Source: Cryptomeria japonica (Eukaryota; Streptophyta; Pinopsida; Cupressales; Cupressaceae). From it: a DNA stretch of 64,000 nt. The stretch is from contig NC_081414.1 in assembly GCF_030272615.1 (NCBI RefSeq), positions 237,324,233-237,388,232 of the forward strand, in the 5' to 3' direction. Positions 24,257-36,370 of the stretch are shown one piece after another. The notes under the pieces are model-generated. The model saw nothing but the letters and a program-made list of their open reading frames with translations. It was not told the DNA's origin and did not search any database. Each line of letters starts with the position of its first letter. Position 1 is the stretch's first letter. The position numbers were made by a program, and so were the translations under genes.

Positions 24257-24655
24257 TTATGCAGCAGCATGCTTGGCCATGTATCCTTCGAACTTCTAGA
24301 TGATTATTAATAGCTCATCGGGTGTTAGCTCATGAATATTCTTAGCAACAATCATTGTTTTCACAATAACATCGCTGCAACTAAGAATTGTAGGACTGTG
24401 CTTCTCAAGACTGGACTAGATCTCCTGCAAAAAGATTTGGTATTTTTCCAAAGATTGAATGGATGCAGATGAAAATTGTTCATCCTTCCATTCTTGATGA
24501 ATCTTTTTCTTCAAATCTAAAAGAACCTCTTCTTCTGACAACTTCTCATCCTGATTTACAATATTACAAGAACATTTCTTACAACGAGAAACAACATTTT
24601 GCAACACTTCAATGCGCAATCTCAAGGTATCATCAATTTCTTCAATGAGTGCCTT
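24257..24655 (-). pseudogene. C-terminus of the E-type large protein
   Basis: The minus-strand frame reads EEEVLLDLKKKIHQEWKDEQ, FSSASIQSLEKYQIFLQEI and ends at TAA 24259-24257. It parallels the C-terminus in element E (EEEVLADLQMRIHNEWRSEQ, 60170-60447). One in-frame TAG at 24418-24416 stands where E has CAG. The upstream end is cut by the solo LTR at 24656. I do not know its function; the sequence looks helical. Confidence 0.7.
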
Positions 24656-26535
24656 TGTAATGTCCCCTTCTCATTGATGCTCTTTCAGTGGTCCATTAGC
24701 CTATTCCTGAGACCCGTAGGCTAGGTGGAATGAGAAGTGAGGGTCTAGCCTTGATGAAACGAGGACTTACTATTTTTAGTAAGTAAGGGAATGACCATTC
24801 TGATGTTACTGTCCTACTGAGTTCTCCATGTTTCGCCTCTGGATGCGATGATCATACTTTTCTAAGCATTGATTCTTGACGTATTATTTTTAGTTAGTGG
24901 CAGTGTGGCACAATTCTATTTTTGGCAGTAGACAGGGTTCTGATTCTGCAGCAGTTTGGTGGTTGTCCCAACTCAGTTTCATCCTAGCAGTGTTAATAAT
25001 CAATACTAGAGCCATATGTGAAATAATTGAATATTAATTCCTTATCCTAAGGTTAATATTTAATTAATTTGATTATTGACGACTGATTTATTATAAATTG
25101 GGATTAATGCCTATTTTCCTAAGTTCTTGGCAAATTCATATTTATTAGAGAGATATCGAAATATTGAGGAAGATGTTATATTTTTTTTATAACTTATCTC
25201 TAATTTCGCCAAAGTTGGTTAACGTGGGTCCAAGTCTTGGGCATGAGGTTTGACTCTTGCATTGGGCGCTACACTGGGTCCACATGAAGATGAAATGCGA
25301 TGCAAATGGGAAGTGGAATTTGCATTTGAATTTGAATGGTGAGAAGTTATAAATAAGAGCCTTGGGCTCTCATTTGGGCCATCTTGAAAATTTGTAAGGT
25401 TATGCTGCCGATTTGGCGACAGAACTTGAGGCTTCGGAGTGCGTCTCCCTAGTGCTACCCGGTTTCGTACTTGAAATACAGTACCTAGCTATGCATTGTA
25501 TTCTTCTACATTCTCAGAGTTTTCCATAGACATTTTGGTGTTGAAGTGATTTTGGAAACTTGCTGGTTTCGCTTGTGGTTGAAGCACATTTTTGCTCACA
25601 CCTCTCTGCTGGAGCGACTGACAGTTATGGGTATCAGCCCTATCTTCCTTCCTAGCACTGGGGATAAACTTTGTGAGTTTATAGCATGTTTGTTTAAGTT
25701 TTGAATTTATTATGCCAAATCAAAATTCCTAGGCTATGCATGGGTATTCTGCCTTGCATTGGGATGCGTGCAAATTAAATAAGGGTTTGTTTGGGGTGTT
25801 GTTTTGATTGGTTGCCATTGCATATGATGTACGGTGGGTTTGGGACTAGTTTGAGCTGATTTGGATGTAAAATGAGGGAGTTATGAGTATTTTGGCATTT
25901 CTCTAGGCTGTTGGTCTGTACTTTCAACCTGCAGATTGGTTGTAACAGAAATTTATATCTTTATTGTAGAAATCTGCATTACTCTCCTTCTATCATCTCT
26001 ATTATTGTAAGGTTATGTAGTAGTACTACTAACCAGTTCTATCTTTGTAATTCTCATCCCACTGAATAAGTGGAAGAAGCTGGCTTGCCGCTTGTTATGC
26101 AACAAATTTGTAATTTTCAGTCCTCCTGCTGAATAAGTGGTCGAGTGATAAGTTCAATGCTATTGTCCTCCCACTGAAATATGCAGTAGAGTGATTGTTT
26201 AATGTAATGTCCTCCTGCTAAAATACGCGATAGAGTGATTTCTTGTAATTTTCCCTTGGTCGGTTTACCGCCAAGAGTTTAGTTTCTATCCTGCTGGATA
26301 AGCAGAAGGGGTTGGCTTGCCGCCCATGCATTGTAATTTTCAGTTTGATTATTGTTGCTGACAATCCCCGGAACACCGTATGCTCTCACCCTCCCAGTTT
26401 GGGCTCTCGGTGAACAAAAGGTGGAAGGGTTCCCTTTCAGTTGTTTGGTTTATTCCTCTAACCTTAACAGGTTATTTGTTGTGGATGAATTGTTATTGGC
26501 CTAAAAACAAAAAAAAAAATTAGTGGGATATTACA
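24656..26535 (+). mobile_element. Solo LTR (1,880 bp), target duplication GCCTT/ACCTT
   Basis: It begins TGTAATGTCC and ends GGGATATTACA. Flanks are GCCTT (24651-24655) and ACCTT (26536-26540), one transition apart. It has a CTATTTTTAG box in the CTTAC...GTAAG inverted repeat (24770) and the family's R/U5 boxes. It lies inside the ORF of the B/C element. Confidence 0.88.
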
Positions 26536-26540
26536 ACCTT

Positions 26541-29157
26541 CAAAACAAGGGCTTTATTTTCTAAAAGTTATCCAAATTCTCGATACATGACTCTAGTAGG
26601 AATGATGCCATTCTCTTGAAGAACACTCAATTTTTCTTGTGGCAAACTCTCAAGTTGCTTTCAACTCTTTCCAGATTCTGTTTGAAAGCTTCAGAAGTCT
26701 GGTTCAATTTCTGTTTGATCATTTCTAGCTTGACCGTTACCTAGAAAACCTCTTTCAAAACCTGAGTGCATAGATTAGAAATTTTCTCTACCCAAGAATC
26801 CAGTGCTTGTACTTTCTGAGCATCTCTTTCAACTTCTTGGACTGATTCCTTTGCATTTAAAGAAGTTGAAGGATTACTCCCTCCTTTGGAAGACTTGGTG
26901 ATTTTCTGAATTACTGAGATAAGCTGCAGATTTTCCTCTTGCAACTTCTCTTTCTTCGTCAAAAGTTCATCATAACATTGTACCAATGAAGCCACTGAAT
27001 GCTGAGCATCATGCATGACAACTGCATGTGTTTGCTTGCCCAGTCCCACTGTGCAGAGTACACAACTGAAGGTGTGAGACCAAACTCAAAAACCCTCTGG
27101 GGTTCAAAGAGGTGACTCTAAAGGTTCAACCAACCACACACACACTTGGTGTTGGTCACAAAGGTACTCCTAAACCTGTCTAAAGGCCTGCACTAAACCA
27201 AATCTACTCACCAAGACCAATGCAACTTTGATCAAGTTTTGACTTCAGGGCTTCAATCCCTCAATAGGCCTCAAAATGGGAAAATGACTCAAAACACTTC
27301 TCAGATCAAAAATTTCAATTTGGACACTTCATATGGCCCTAGATCATGATGACTCCACCCTTGGCTAGGTTATACAAACTCCATTTCTCAACTTGCTCAT
27401 TTGGACCTATGAGGCTACTAGGTCTTCACAACTTCAAATCGGGTGATCTCAAACAAGGATTCAAGGGTTTCGATGCTGTCTTCAGTGTTTTGGCACCTCC
27501 TTAGGGTCCTTAATCAACCTCCAAAAGGGCAGAGCCCCACTGCACTCCTGCAACCCTCAGGTTCAACAAGTCTCACAGGCCTAGTTGGCCAAACTGAGCA
27601 AGGAGCACTTGGAAACCAAGAAGGATGGGTTCATGCTATGAGGCAGTGACCTTTAGAGGTCTGTACACCTGCAAGGGACTCCTACCAATCGTTTAAGACT
27701 AAGTCTTGGGCAGCAAACTCCAAAAACCCTCTTTCCACGTGGTGAGATAGGCTGAATACATAGGGATATTCAGCCTAAACTTGGTTCAAACACCTCTTTG
27801 CACTTCCTTCCAGACCCTGAGGCTTTGGAATTCTATGGTACATTCTCCTACCTTGCAACCCCCAGAAAATGGAGTGATTTCAGTGCGGGATTTGCAAGAT
27901 TTGATACATTTTCTCTAAAACCTTGCCAAAACCCTAGGTCACGGGTCACTGGCAGTAAAATGGTAATATCTTCCTTCCTACTGCTCCAAATTTGATCAAA
28001 TCACCACCAAATGAAAGGTAGTTGAGTCCTCCAACCTATCCAGGCATTAATTGTTCCGTACCAATCCGTACCAGGCCGTACAAACCGTGTTTCCTTAGAA
28101 AATCAGTGTTTTATTGCAGAAAAATGGTGTTTTTACATCACAGTCTTCTAACCCTTTGGATTTCGAAGGGGGAGCCTCAAATAGGCCTCCACACGCCCAA
28201 ATAACTGATCCATATCAGTTAGAGGCGTTCAAACTGCCCTGCAACCACTTTGGAAAAAGTTGTCATGCATTTTGACAACTTTTTTGACAACTTTGCAACA
28301 TTTTTGACAACTTTTAAAAATGACCTCAAATGATCAACCTAAGGTATTTTAATCATTGGAGTGGGTCTAAAATGACCTCTACCTACTTCCTAAACCATTT
28401 CCAAGACCTAAAACATGAAAAGAGGTTTTGAGTGCATATGAGGGGTCCTAGTGGACTAAGAGCATTCTAGGCTTATAAAATGGCCTTAGAATGTCTTGAC
28501 CACACATATAGGCCCAAGACAACATGGATGCTCAATGGTCATCCTTATTACAATGCAAAACCTGAAAAACACAATAAAATGCATAAACCTTCCTAATTTT
28601 GTCTTCCTAGGTCCTGTGCCCTGCACCACCCACCTTGGTGATCTTGTAATCAGAAGATTGCATCTCTTCATGCGGCTTGTCCACAATTGGTTCAACAATT
28701 TCTACCACCTTCATCTTGTTACTATCAACTATTACTCTAGAAACTGTTTTAGCTCTTTTAGCAGCATTAGGCTTGGATTGTTTAAGCTTCTGAAAATCAA
28801 AGATATAAGGAGAAATTTCCTGCTTCTTTCTTTTAGGAGTAAAAGAGCTTAGCCATGGAGGTAAAGCCATCAACTCTACCTCAGAAACAATTGGAAGTGA
28901 GGGAGAAGCAGGTTCTATTTGAACTACAGTTGTCACCCTGGGTGAATTTTCTGTTTGAGTAGCAACCATTGTCTGCTCAGTAACCAAAGGATGTGATGAC
29001 TGAATCATGAACTTGTCAAAACTGGAAGTGGAAGTATCAATCTCTGACAATGACAAGTCAGGCAAAGAGACATGTGTAGGATTATCTTCAAAGATGTTCA
29101 ACAAATCCTCCTGTGGGTGATCAAGCAATTGCTTCACCACTGAAATTGGAACGACAC
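26541..29157 (-). pseudogene. Middle part of the E-type large protein, split by a solo LTR
   Basis: Two pieces (29157-28634 and 27049-26541) join in the same frame once the solo LTR and one copy of its target (1,584 bp, a multiple of three) are set aside. The first piece has LMALPPWLSSFTPKRKKQ and SSDYKITKVG, matching the PDWL block and following region in element D. The second is a predicted coiled coil (SLVQCYDELLTKKEKLQEEN). An in-frame TAG at 26743-26741 ends it; coding-like sequence continues to about 26600. The sequence upstream of 29157 is replaced by an AT-rich block. Function unknown. Confidence 0.65.
27050..28628. mobile_element. Solo LTR-like element (1,579 bp), target duplication CCCAC
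   Basis: It begins TGTGCAGAGTACAC and ends TGCCCTGCACCA, with CCCAC at 27045-27049 and 28629-28633. A TATA-like CTTATAAAATGG near 28470 suggests plus orientation, weakly. It shares no obvious sequence with the other LTRs here. No ORF is supported. Removing it restores the frame of the surrounding minus-strand pseudogene, which supports the boundaries. Confidence 0.75.
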
Positions 29158-30110
29158 TGTCATAACCCCTCTTTGGACATTGGATTATTGTGATTAAATA
29201 AATAGGATAATTAAAACATTTATTAATTAACATTTAATAATATTGAAAAATCGTCTCATTTATGAGACTTCACGATTTTCCCCTAATATATACTTATTAA
29301 TGTTTATTATTATTTGTTATGATTATTATTTATTATTATTGTTATATATGAATATTATTTATTAATAACAAATAAGATTTAATATAAAATTTATATTTCT
29401 TAATATTAAATTCATATTTATCAAATAATAATAATATAAGTAATATAAATAAATAATAATAATAAAATAAATATCCGGTGAGTGCATACGAGTAAAGATA
29501 ACTATTTTTATATTATTTGTATTTACTTTGCATAACCACCTCAAACTTTCATATGCACTCCATTGTTATGTGAGGATTCAGATTCGATGGTGTGCGTTAT
29601 TAAGATATTAGCTATACGGAATTTACACTATACTAGGTATAGTAATATTACGATCAGCAATTATGAGACGTTACAATAGTGATTAATTACTAGCATACAC
29701 CGATTGGCAAGAAAGCTAATCGTAATTTATATAGCCAACCAATTACATATGGGAAGAGGAGATCAACATAAAGATAAGAACATCGGTTAGTATGATGAAG
29801 TGGTGCGTTTACAACCTTAGCAAATAAAGATGTCTCTATCTTCAAATGGTCACACCCGATGGAATATATATAATTAATCATGTTATTGCCAGAGGGATGG
29901 AGGGGGTTTATATAATGTTTTCTACTCCAAGCAGAAGAGTTCTTAGGAAGGCCGAAGGCCCAAATACCGTATCTACAATCCCAAAGGGGCATATATTAGA
30001 GATGGCACACTTATTGTATGTCACTCAAACACAAAAATCAGAAACGACACAATTGCTTGCAATAATACTCAAACTATTAAGCGGATCAGAACTATTATTA
30101 GTAGGTTACA
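29158..30110 (+). repeat. AT-rich LTR-like block, tentative
   Basis: It begins TGTCATAACCCC right where the B/C ORF stops and could end at GTAGGTTACA (30110). Flanks GACAC (29153-29157) and GACAG (30111-30115) differ by one transversion, so the duplication is doubtful. A TATA-like TTTATATAATG lies near 29910. Most of 29200-29480 is simple AT sequence. Sequence 30111-30490 holds a diverged second copy of 30080-30215. Confidence 0.35.
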
Positions 30111-30497
30111 GACAGTAATATTGGTGTGCTTAGTGGTATGTGTGGGCTGTACTTAATTTGTATGCTTAATATAGAAGACAATTGCATTCTTATACAGAAT
30201 TAATAATGAAATTAATTTAGAAGAATAATAAAAATAATAATAGTAATAAAATTGTAATTATTACAATTTGTTTATGAAATGTCTGCAGTACAACAAATAT
30301 TATAATACTATTTTAAAATAGTTAATAATATAATTATAGGGAATATTACCAATACCGAAGGCTGTAATAAGGAGATCAGAACTGTTATAAAGCTACAGGT
30401 AGTAACATCTTTGTTCTCGGTAGTATGCACAGGGATATGCTTAATATGTATGCCTAATATATGAAGCTTGATAATGTCTGTATGCAGAATTTAATAG

Positions 30498-32546
30498 TAA
30501 TATCAGTATGTAGCTGATGATGCCATCTCCTATCAATGATCTCCCAAATGGGACCATACTTGCTCTCATCTGCTCCATAGACGAATCTGATGGCCTGCTT
30601 CGCCCTATCCATGCCCTCATATATATAGCCCATTGCGGGCTTATCTCCATCCGCAACTCGCAACAAAACCACCAAGGGCTTAACAAACTGCAAAATTGAA
30701 AATATTGTGTAATTTAGAAAAATGAGCAAATAAGAGAATACATATAATAACTTATAAAACATGAAGCTAAATTGTAGAATTTATAAAAAAATTACCTTCA
30801 CTTTCTCATCACAAGGGACCCAAAAGCCTTGCTCATCAAAAATGCAGTCTGCCATCTCTATCCCTGCAGGGGTGGTAGCATAGGATGAGGAAGACCACTC
30901 CTCACCAACAATCATATGTCTCAAGGCAGGCTTAGACCTAAGCATGGACTGCAATGTGAGGAAGTTTGTGGCAAATCTTGTGATTCCTGGACGATGCAAC
31001 TCCTTCTGCTCTGTGTATTGTCTCATAAGAGTCAACACCCATGAATGATTATATACAAATTTGCAGACATTTCTTGCCCTTTCTACACATCTCTTGACCC
31101 ATGGGATTTTTCCAATATCCTCCAACATGAGGTCAATGCAATGAGCAGCACATGGAGTCCAAACTATAGATGGGTGCCTCTCCATCAATAGTCTACCTGC
31201 AGCAACATAATTTGTTGCATTGTAAATTGTAATTAATGGAGGTACAAACTACAAGATAGTAATTAATTTGCAAACAAAATTAGTTTGTAATCAAAAGTTT
31301 ACCCACAGCAACATAATTTTCTGCATTGTCGGTCACCACCTGTACCACGTTCTCCTCACCCACATCTTCAATCACCTCCTCTATCTGCTCACATAGGTAG
31401 GTGGCATTCTTGCAATGGGCGGAGGCATCAATGGACTTGATGAAAACGGTGCCCCCTGAAATAAAAAAATAAAGCTAGGTCAATGATCATTCAATAAACC
31501 ATTAGATAAAAAATAAAAAATTAAAGACTATATGAAACTAAAATTAATCAATCACCTGTGGAAGAAACAAGAAAATTAAGGAGAGTTCTATTTCTCCTAT
31601 CCGTTCAACCATTAGTCATGATGGTGCAACTTTTAGTGCTCCATATGTGGCGTTGTTCATCTAAATCCTTTTTCACATCATCCACCATTTGAGACAAAAT
31701 GGGTCCCCTCAAATCACTCTCACTAGGGGCTTTTAACCCCGCTCTGCATATGGTAATGGCATCAACCATTTGTTGCCAATAAGGAGACCTGTCGCAAAGA
31801 AACTCAATGAGATAAGTTAAGTATAAAAATTCAATGAGATAAGTTAAGTATAAAAATTAAAACAATCAAAGTTATCAAACATAAAAGTTAGTAAAACATT
31901 CACCTGGCTACAAAGAATGGAATACAGCTGTAGCTCCAAAACCTGCCAATTGCCATTTTAGCAACATCATGGACCTCCTTGTTCCAACCCTTGCCCTCAA
32001 GCGACGGTTGGGACCCAGGAGTAGTGCGAGGCACAAAGAAGGAATCCAACCTAGATTTACGAATCCTAGGTCCAATGGTAACATTCCCACTACGACTACT
32101 AGTGGTAGGAGCATGAGAAGTGGCGGTGGCACTGCCACTTATAGAAGCAGAAGCAGAAACGGAAGCACCAGCAGTAGCAAACTGAGTGGGACGATATGGA
32201 GGTAAGGAAGAAGGGCCTCCAACACAACCTAACTGTGTCCCTCTTCCTAAAACTGTCTCTCTCCCAATGGCCGCTCCGCTCGATCCTCCTCTTGTTTCTT
32301 TTTTCTTTCAATCTCCTCAACCATTACATAACAATCACGTATGGCCTCAGAGATTGCTTTTAGGCATGGTTCGGCATCATGTCCACGCACACCAGCAATA
32401 TGGTATTTCAGCCTATATATACCTCCATGGAATATTGTTTTGCAAAACATACATTTTGTTTGCCCCTTTCCTTGCCCTGGAAAATCCTCATGATATTTCC
32501 AAACAGGGTCCGTTCTCATGGGGGGTCTAGAAGCTGAAGTAGACAT
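30498..32546 (-). pseudogene. hAT transposase (BED finger and DUF659-like core), broken
   Basis: Exon order on the minus strand: 32546-about 31905 has the BED zinc finger (KCMFCKTIFHGGIYRLKYH), a Ser/Thr linker and FFVPRTTPGSQPSLEGKGW, ending at a donor GCCAG/GTGAAT. About 31795-31560 has CTIMTNG then a TGA (31607-31605) where relatives have tryptophan. About 31458-31312 has VVQVVTDNAENY, a likely catalytic aspartate. 31205-30797 has TPCAAHCIDLMLEDIGK. 30690-30498 has ESKYGPIWEIIDRRW. Frame changes occur between the first two segments. The transposase would cut and paste the element in the nucleus. It is dead here: nonsense codon and no hATC domain. Confidence 0.85.
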
Positions 32547-33188
32547 TTTAGGATAGTTTTGTGAAAGTTGAAGTTGAGGCAAATAATAAAGTGAAGTTTG
32601 CTGCAATAAAACATTACAAATACAAAATAAAATTAATACATACATTCAAAAAAACTAAGTAGGGTTTGTAAATTTTTTTTAAAAAAAATTGTAGGGTTTG
32701 CCAAACCCTACAATTTAAAAAAAATAAAATTTACAAACCCTACATAAAACCCTACATAGTACAACTACATACTACATGCTACATACAAATTACAAACATA
32801 CAAAAGATCTTGCATACAAGAAAATGTAAAACTTTCAAAATAAATGAATAGAAAATGGAATTTTTGCATATAAGAAACAAAATAATGTTAAAAAAAACAA
32901 TCTTACCTCTTACAACAAGCTTGAAATGAGCTGCAAACTCTTCCTATCCAACTCTTGATGCACCAAATTGAAACACAATGCAGCTCCAATGTGACAAATT
33001 GAAGAAAACTTGAGCTTCCTCCTTGCTGGTTTTTTTTCTATGCACCCTTGTTTTTCTTCCCAACTCACTTTACTCTTCCTTTTTTTGCAAGTGAATGAAA
33101 TGAAAGTCACTTTTAGGGCTAGAAGACAATTAACATTAAAAAACAGATTTAAAAAAACTTTCCAAACTATTTTTTTTTTACTTTTTAT

Positions 33189-33381
33189 TTGTGCCAACGC
33201 CGACCGAGGCCAGGGCTCGGGACTCACCGAGTTTGGCGATTTTGGGCCAAAATCACCAACTCGGCGAGTCTGGCGAGTTTACTCTCTAGACTCGGCTGAG
33301 TCCGAGTCCGAGCCCCTGGGACTCGTTTGGCCTAACTCAGACTCGGACTCGCCGAGTTTGGGCGAGTCCCGTTTCTCTGGT
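33189..33381. repeat. hAT subterminal boxes (ACTCGGCGAG type)
   Basis: About ten ACTCGG/CGAGTC half-sites in both orientations fill some 190 bp, ending at the putative terminus CCCGTTTCTCTG (33381). The composition differs sharply from the AT-rich surroundings. In hAT elements, repeated subterminal motifs are known transposase binding sites; that role is inferred here. Confidence 0.6.
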
Positions 33382-33961
33382 TCGAAGACATTGGAGTGTT
33401 CTAAACCCATGATCTTGCTGAGAAGAGTGATTGCTTCACCAATCTCTCCTTTGAAATCACATTGAAACAACTTGGCCCACCGTGTAAGAGCAGTCCCTGG
33501 TTCATGGATCCATTTGTTGATGTGACGCTTGCAATCCTTCTCCATTTGAGCATAGTATTCTACTGCAGTCTCTTTGGAGATCTCTATATACATAGGTGTT
33601 GTTGGTATTTTGAAGATTTTCTCAATGGTTTCAGCATCAAGACAGATAATCACCTCTCCATCATCATCCCTAATGGTTCTAGTTTCCTTGTCAAAGTGAG
33701 CAGCACAAGCAAGAACAAATTCAGGTTCTAGGGCAGCCACTGGGAAGGAAGAAGCATGATGAATGTGGCTGTCCAATAAACACTGCATATTGTGATCTTG
33801 AGGATTTTCCACCCTCTTGATAAAATCTGACATATCAACATGCCCAATCTCTATATCTTTGATCTCATTAAAATGAGAAGAAACTTGCGAAGGAGAGACC
33901 TCATTCTGGTACTTATCATACTTGTACTTCATCTTCTTTTAGGAAAATGATGATGGAAGAT
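33382..33961 (-). pseudogene. N-terminus of the E-type large protein
   Basis: An ATG at 33961 is followed nine codons later by TAA; the frame reopens at ATG 33932 (MKYKYDKYQNE). It reads to FEPE at the hAT junction. It matches element E almost residue for residue (VDMSDFIKRVENPQD, DSHIHHASSFPVAALEPEFV, ITLLSKIMGLEHSNVFE) and element D by pattern. The next conserved block (WM..F) is cut off by the hAT insertion. A splice acceptor (TTTATCGCAG, 33988) precedes it. Unknown function. Confidence 0.7.
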
Positions 33962-35813
33962 CGGTCATTGAACAAGAACCTGTCACGCTGCGATAAAGAT
34001 CTAGAAGTGTCAAAGCAACATCGTGATCAGCTGAAAGAATCATTTCTTCTTCTTCAAATGGGAAAAACTCTAACACTGACACCAAAGCTCTTGGGAAAGG
34101 GATGGTGAATAAATAGGAAACTCTTGAAACTTGACTTATGATCAATTTTGGATCTTGGGAGATGTATTACAAGTATGAAAATGGAGAAAGACATACTTGC
34201 AGTCAAGTTTTTCAATCCTGATTGCAAGTAAACTTGCAATGGGAAAAATGAGTGAATGTGTGATAAATGGCAAAAATAGGATTTTGGCATGAGGGAAACG
34301 ATGGGAATGAAGCTTATGACCAAGGATAATAAGTGTGGATGACCATGAATGGAAATTTTTAAGGACATTTTCATTTTGACCATATGTAGAATGGGAAGAA
34401 CTTTCACTTGTAATCAAGTTTATAAAACCCAATTTTGAATGGATAGGCTTCATAACAACTATTACTATTGCAAGTTTGGCAAAAAGAGTGTTAAGTCTTT
34501 TCTACCAAAGGGGAAAAACCAGCATTTCCAACTTACTTGCAGTTGGATTTTAGAAACCCGAATGAAAGTAGATGAAAAAAAATACAAAGGGGAAAAACAA
34601 TGCAATCTCCAAATTGCATTCAAGATTTTAGCAAAATGGGAAGAACTTCCACAAACCTGAATTGAAAACAAGAGCAAAACACAAACAGAGCATGATCAAC
34701 CAAGGAATTTAAAACAACTAAAAGAAATCAAACACAAAACTGAAAATGAAACATACCTTGCTTGATCAAGATGCCCTTGAAAGAGATGAATAAACTCTGA
34801 AAAACCAATCAGCATTATAAATAGAAGATGAAGGAAAAAACGTTGGAAACCTTGCTGAATCCAAATCAAAACCGAACACAAATTTCTTGCACCAAAATTG
34901 GCATGAAATGAGGGAGGAAAGATGTATTCAAACCCCACGCAAGAGAGAGGAGAAAAATATGCCCAACTATGGAGGAAAAACGTGGCCAAGGGAAAGCCAA
35001 AAAGGCCTAGCAAGGAGGAAAACCGTGGCTCTATAACCAGCAAATGTGGAGTAAAAAATGTCTCATGCCTCCATTCAATGCCCTTCATCTAGAAAATCGG
35101 ATTCAAAGCCAGAAAAATCAGGTTCTTGCGAGCAAGAATGCAGGTCGGGTTCTTCATTTGCAAATACAAGTAGTAAATGTCTTCAAAAAAGATGCAATCG
35201 GGTTTTAGAAACCCCATTGCAAGTTTTAATTCCTTCAATTTTCTCTTCCTTGGGAAAATTCAGGTTTGAAAGGAAGAAGAGCAAAACGAAATAACAAAAC
35301 AACTTGTAATAGGGAAATAAAATCCCTATTACAACTTAAAAACATAAAGTAGGAACTTTTATGAGAAATTACAAGTTTTCATTAAACTTATAATTTTAAA
35401 TTCACTTGTAATTTGTCCAAAAAGTTCCTACAACAACTTTAAAGACAAAAGAGAAAAGGGAAAATAAAAAGCAAGTTACAAGTTACAAGTTTTAAATAAA
35501 GTTCACTTGTAATTGCTAGAAAAAACCCCTACAACACAAAAACATAAAGGAAACTCTAAACTTGCAAAGGAAAGAAAATTTTCCACTTGCAGTCTAGAAA
35601 ATAAAACCGAATTTTGAAGGAAAGACATAGCAAATGAACTCGAAACGCGATGACATTTGAAACGCGGATTGAGGATGAACTAAAGAACAGTCCAGTTCAA
35701 CAAGAAGCAAATTTTTGGCCTCGAGAAGCATGCCTTAGAGTAAATTTTTTTAGTTTTGAACAAAAAATTTAAAGGGGTTGTCCAATTTTGTGAATACAAA
35801 AATACGGACAATA
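33962..35813 (-). other. Leader region of the B/C element, non-coding
   Basis: It holds the element start (35813), an ACTTGTAATAGGG / CCCTATTACAA hairpin (about 35303-35336) shared with E', and a splice donor CAAG/GTATGT (intron from 34756). Short ORFs on both strands are not conserved with E and are left out. No other gene is seen. Confidence 0.55.
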
Positions 35814-36370
35814 GTTTCCTTGTTCTTTGATTAACAACTCTTCAATAACTTGAAGTTTTCTCTCATATGCTTTTGCTTCTTCGTTTGTAAAATAATCCTT
35901 AAACTTTGTCTCACAATGATGACTTCCTATTGATAGGAGGGTCTATTGATTCTTTTACGTATTGAACTTGGTCTACAAGGTCGACCGATGCTTCATCGGA
36001 TAACAAAAAATGTCCAGCTATTTCCACCCACTATTCCTTTGTGTGGTTATTTGTAATGGGTTGAATGCTGTACATTTTTCTTTCTTGACCGAGACTTTGA
36101 CTTGCACTTTGACTTTATCTTCTACTTTGGGATGGACTTTGGCTTTGAGTTTGTACTAGGAGAGCTCTTTGATTACCTCTTGAAGACTTCTTTGTCGTTC
36201 TTTTTGTTCTACCAAACGTAAAGATTGTCTAATCCCTTGATCTTAACCAAGTTGTAGTTCCCACCTTTGTTGGTGTCTGAGGGGAAGATTTTTCTTTAAT
36301 TGGGTTAGACTTCTTTAAGATAATAATGCCAAAGTTTACTTTTCTATTTGATAAAACTAGTACTTGAAAG
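35814..36370. repeat. Flank with copy 1 of a ~315-bp dispersed repeat
   Basis: Positions 36056-36370 match 54308-54617 in direct orientation with roughly 94% identity by eye. On the minus strand it has a gag-like, Lys/Glu-rich coding look (RQSLRLVEQKERQRSLQEV) with stops in both copies. 35814-36055 shows nothing I can identify. Confidence 0.6.

Larger units (their letters stand above)
30490..33381 (-). mobile_element. Degraded hAT DNA transposon lacking its 3' end
   Basis: Minus-strand transposase exons lie between 32546 and 30498. The 5' terminal region (33189-33381) is GC-rich and full of CTCGCCGAGT-type boxes. A possible terminal inverted repeat CAGAGAAACGGGACTC starts at 33381, next to the interrupted B/C ORF. 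The other end was not found. The C-terminal dimerisation region expected downstream of 30498 is missing and is replaced by AT-rich sequence. Class from transposase blocks; boundaries uncertain on the left. Confidence 0.8.
20922..35813 (-). mobile_element. Interrupted E-type element (B/C), rebuilt by position from its pieces
   Basis: On the minus strand it begins TATTGTCCG at 35813 (TGTTGTCC in E) and carries leader and splice donor (34756). The ORF pieces follow: 33961-33382, 29157-28634, 27049-26541 and 24655-24257. A TATA box lies near 21470 and matches E's CTATAAATACTTGAGG. It ends, cut, at 20922 in GGAAGTGACGGAAG. Solo LTRs (21635, 24656, 27050), an LTR-like block (29158) and a hAT element (30490-33381) interrupt it. 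The order matches elements A and D. That all pieces belong to one insertion is inferred; the part of the ORF between the pieces at 33382 and 29157 was not found. Confidence 0.6.

Noticed and set aside
29362-29544. 60-codon minus-strand ORF
   Set aside because: It is a by-product of simple AT-rich sequence.
36056-36370. Endogenous caulimovirid fragment
   Set aside because: The Lys/Glu-rich stretch has no movement-protein, protease or RT motif, and every RT in the window is Ty3/gypsy.
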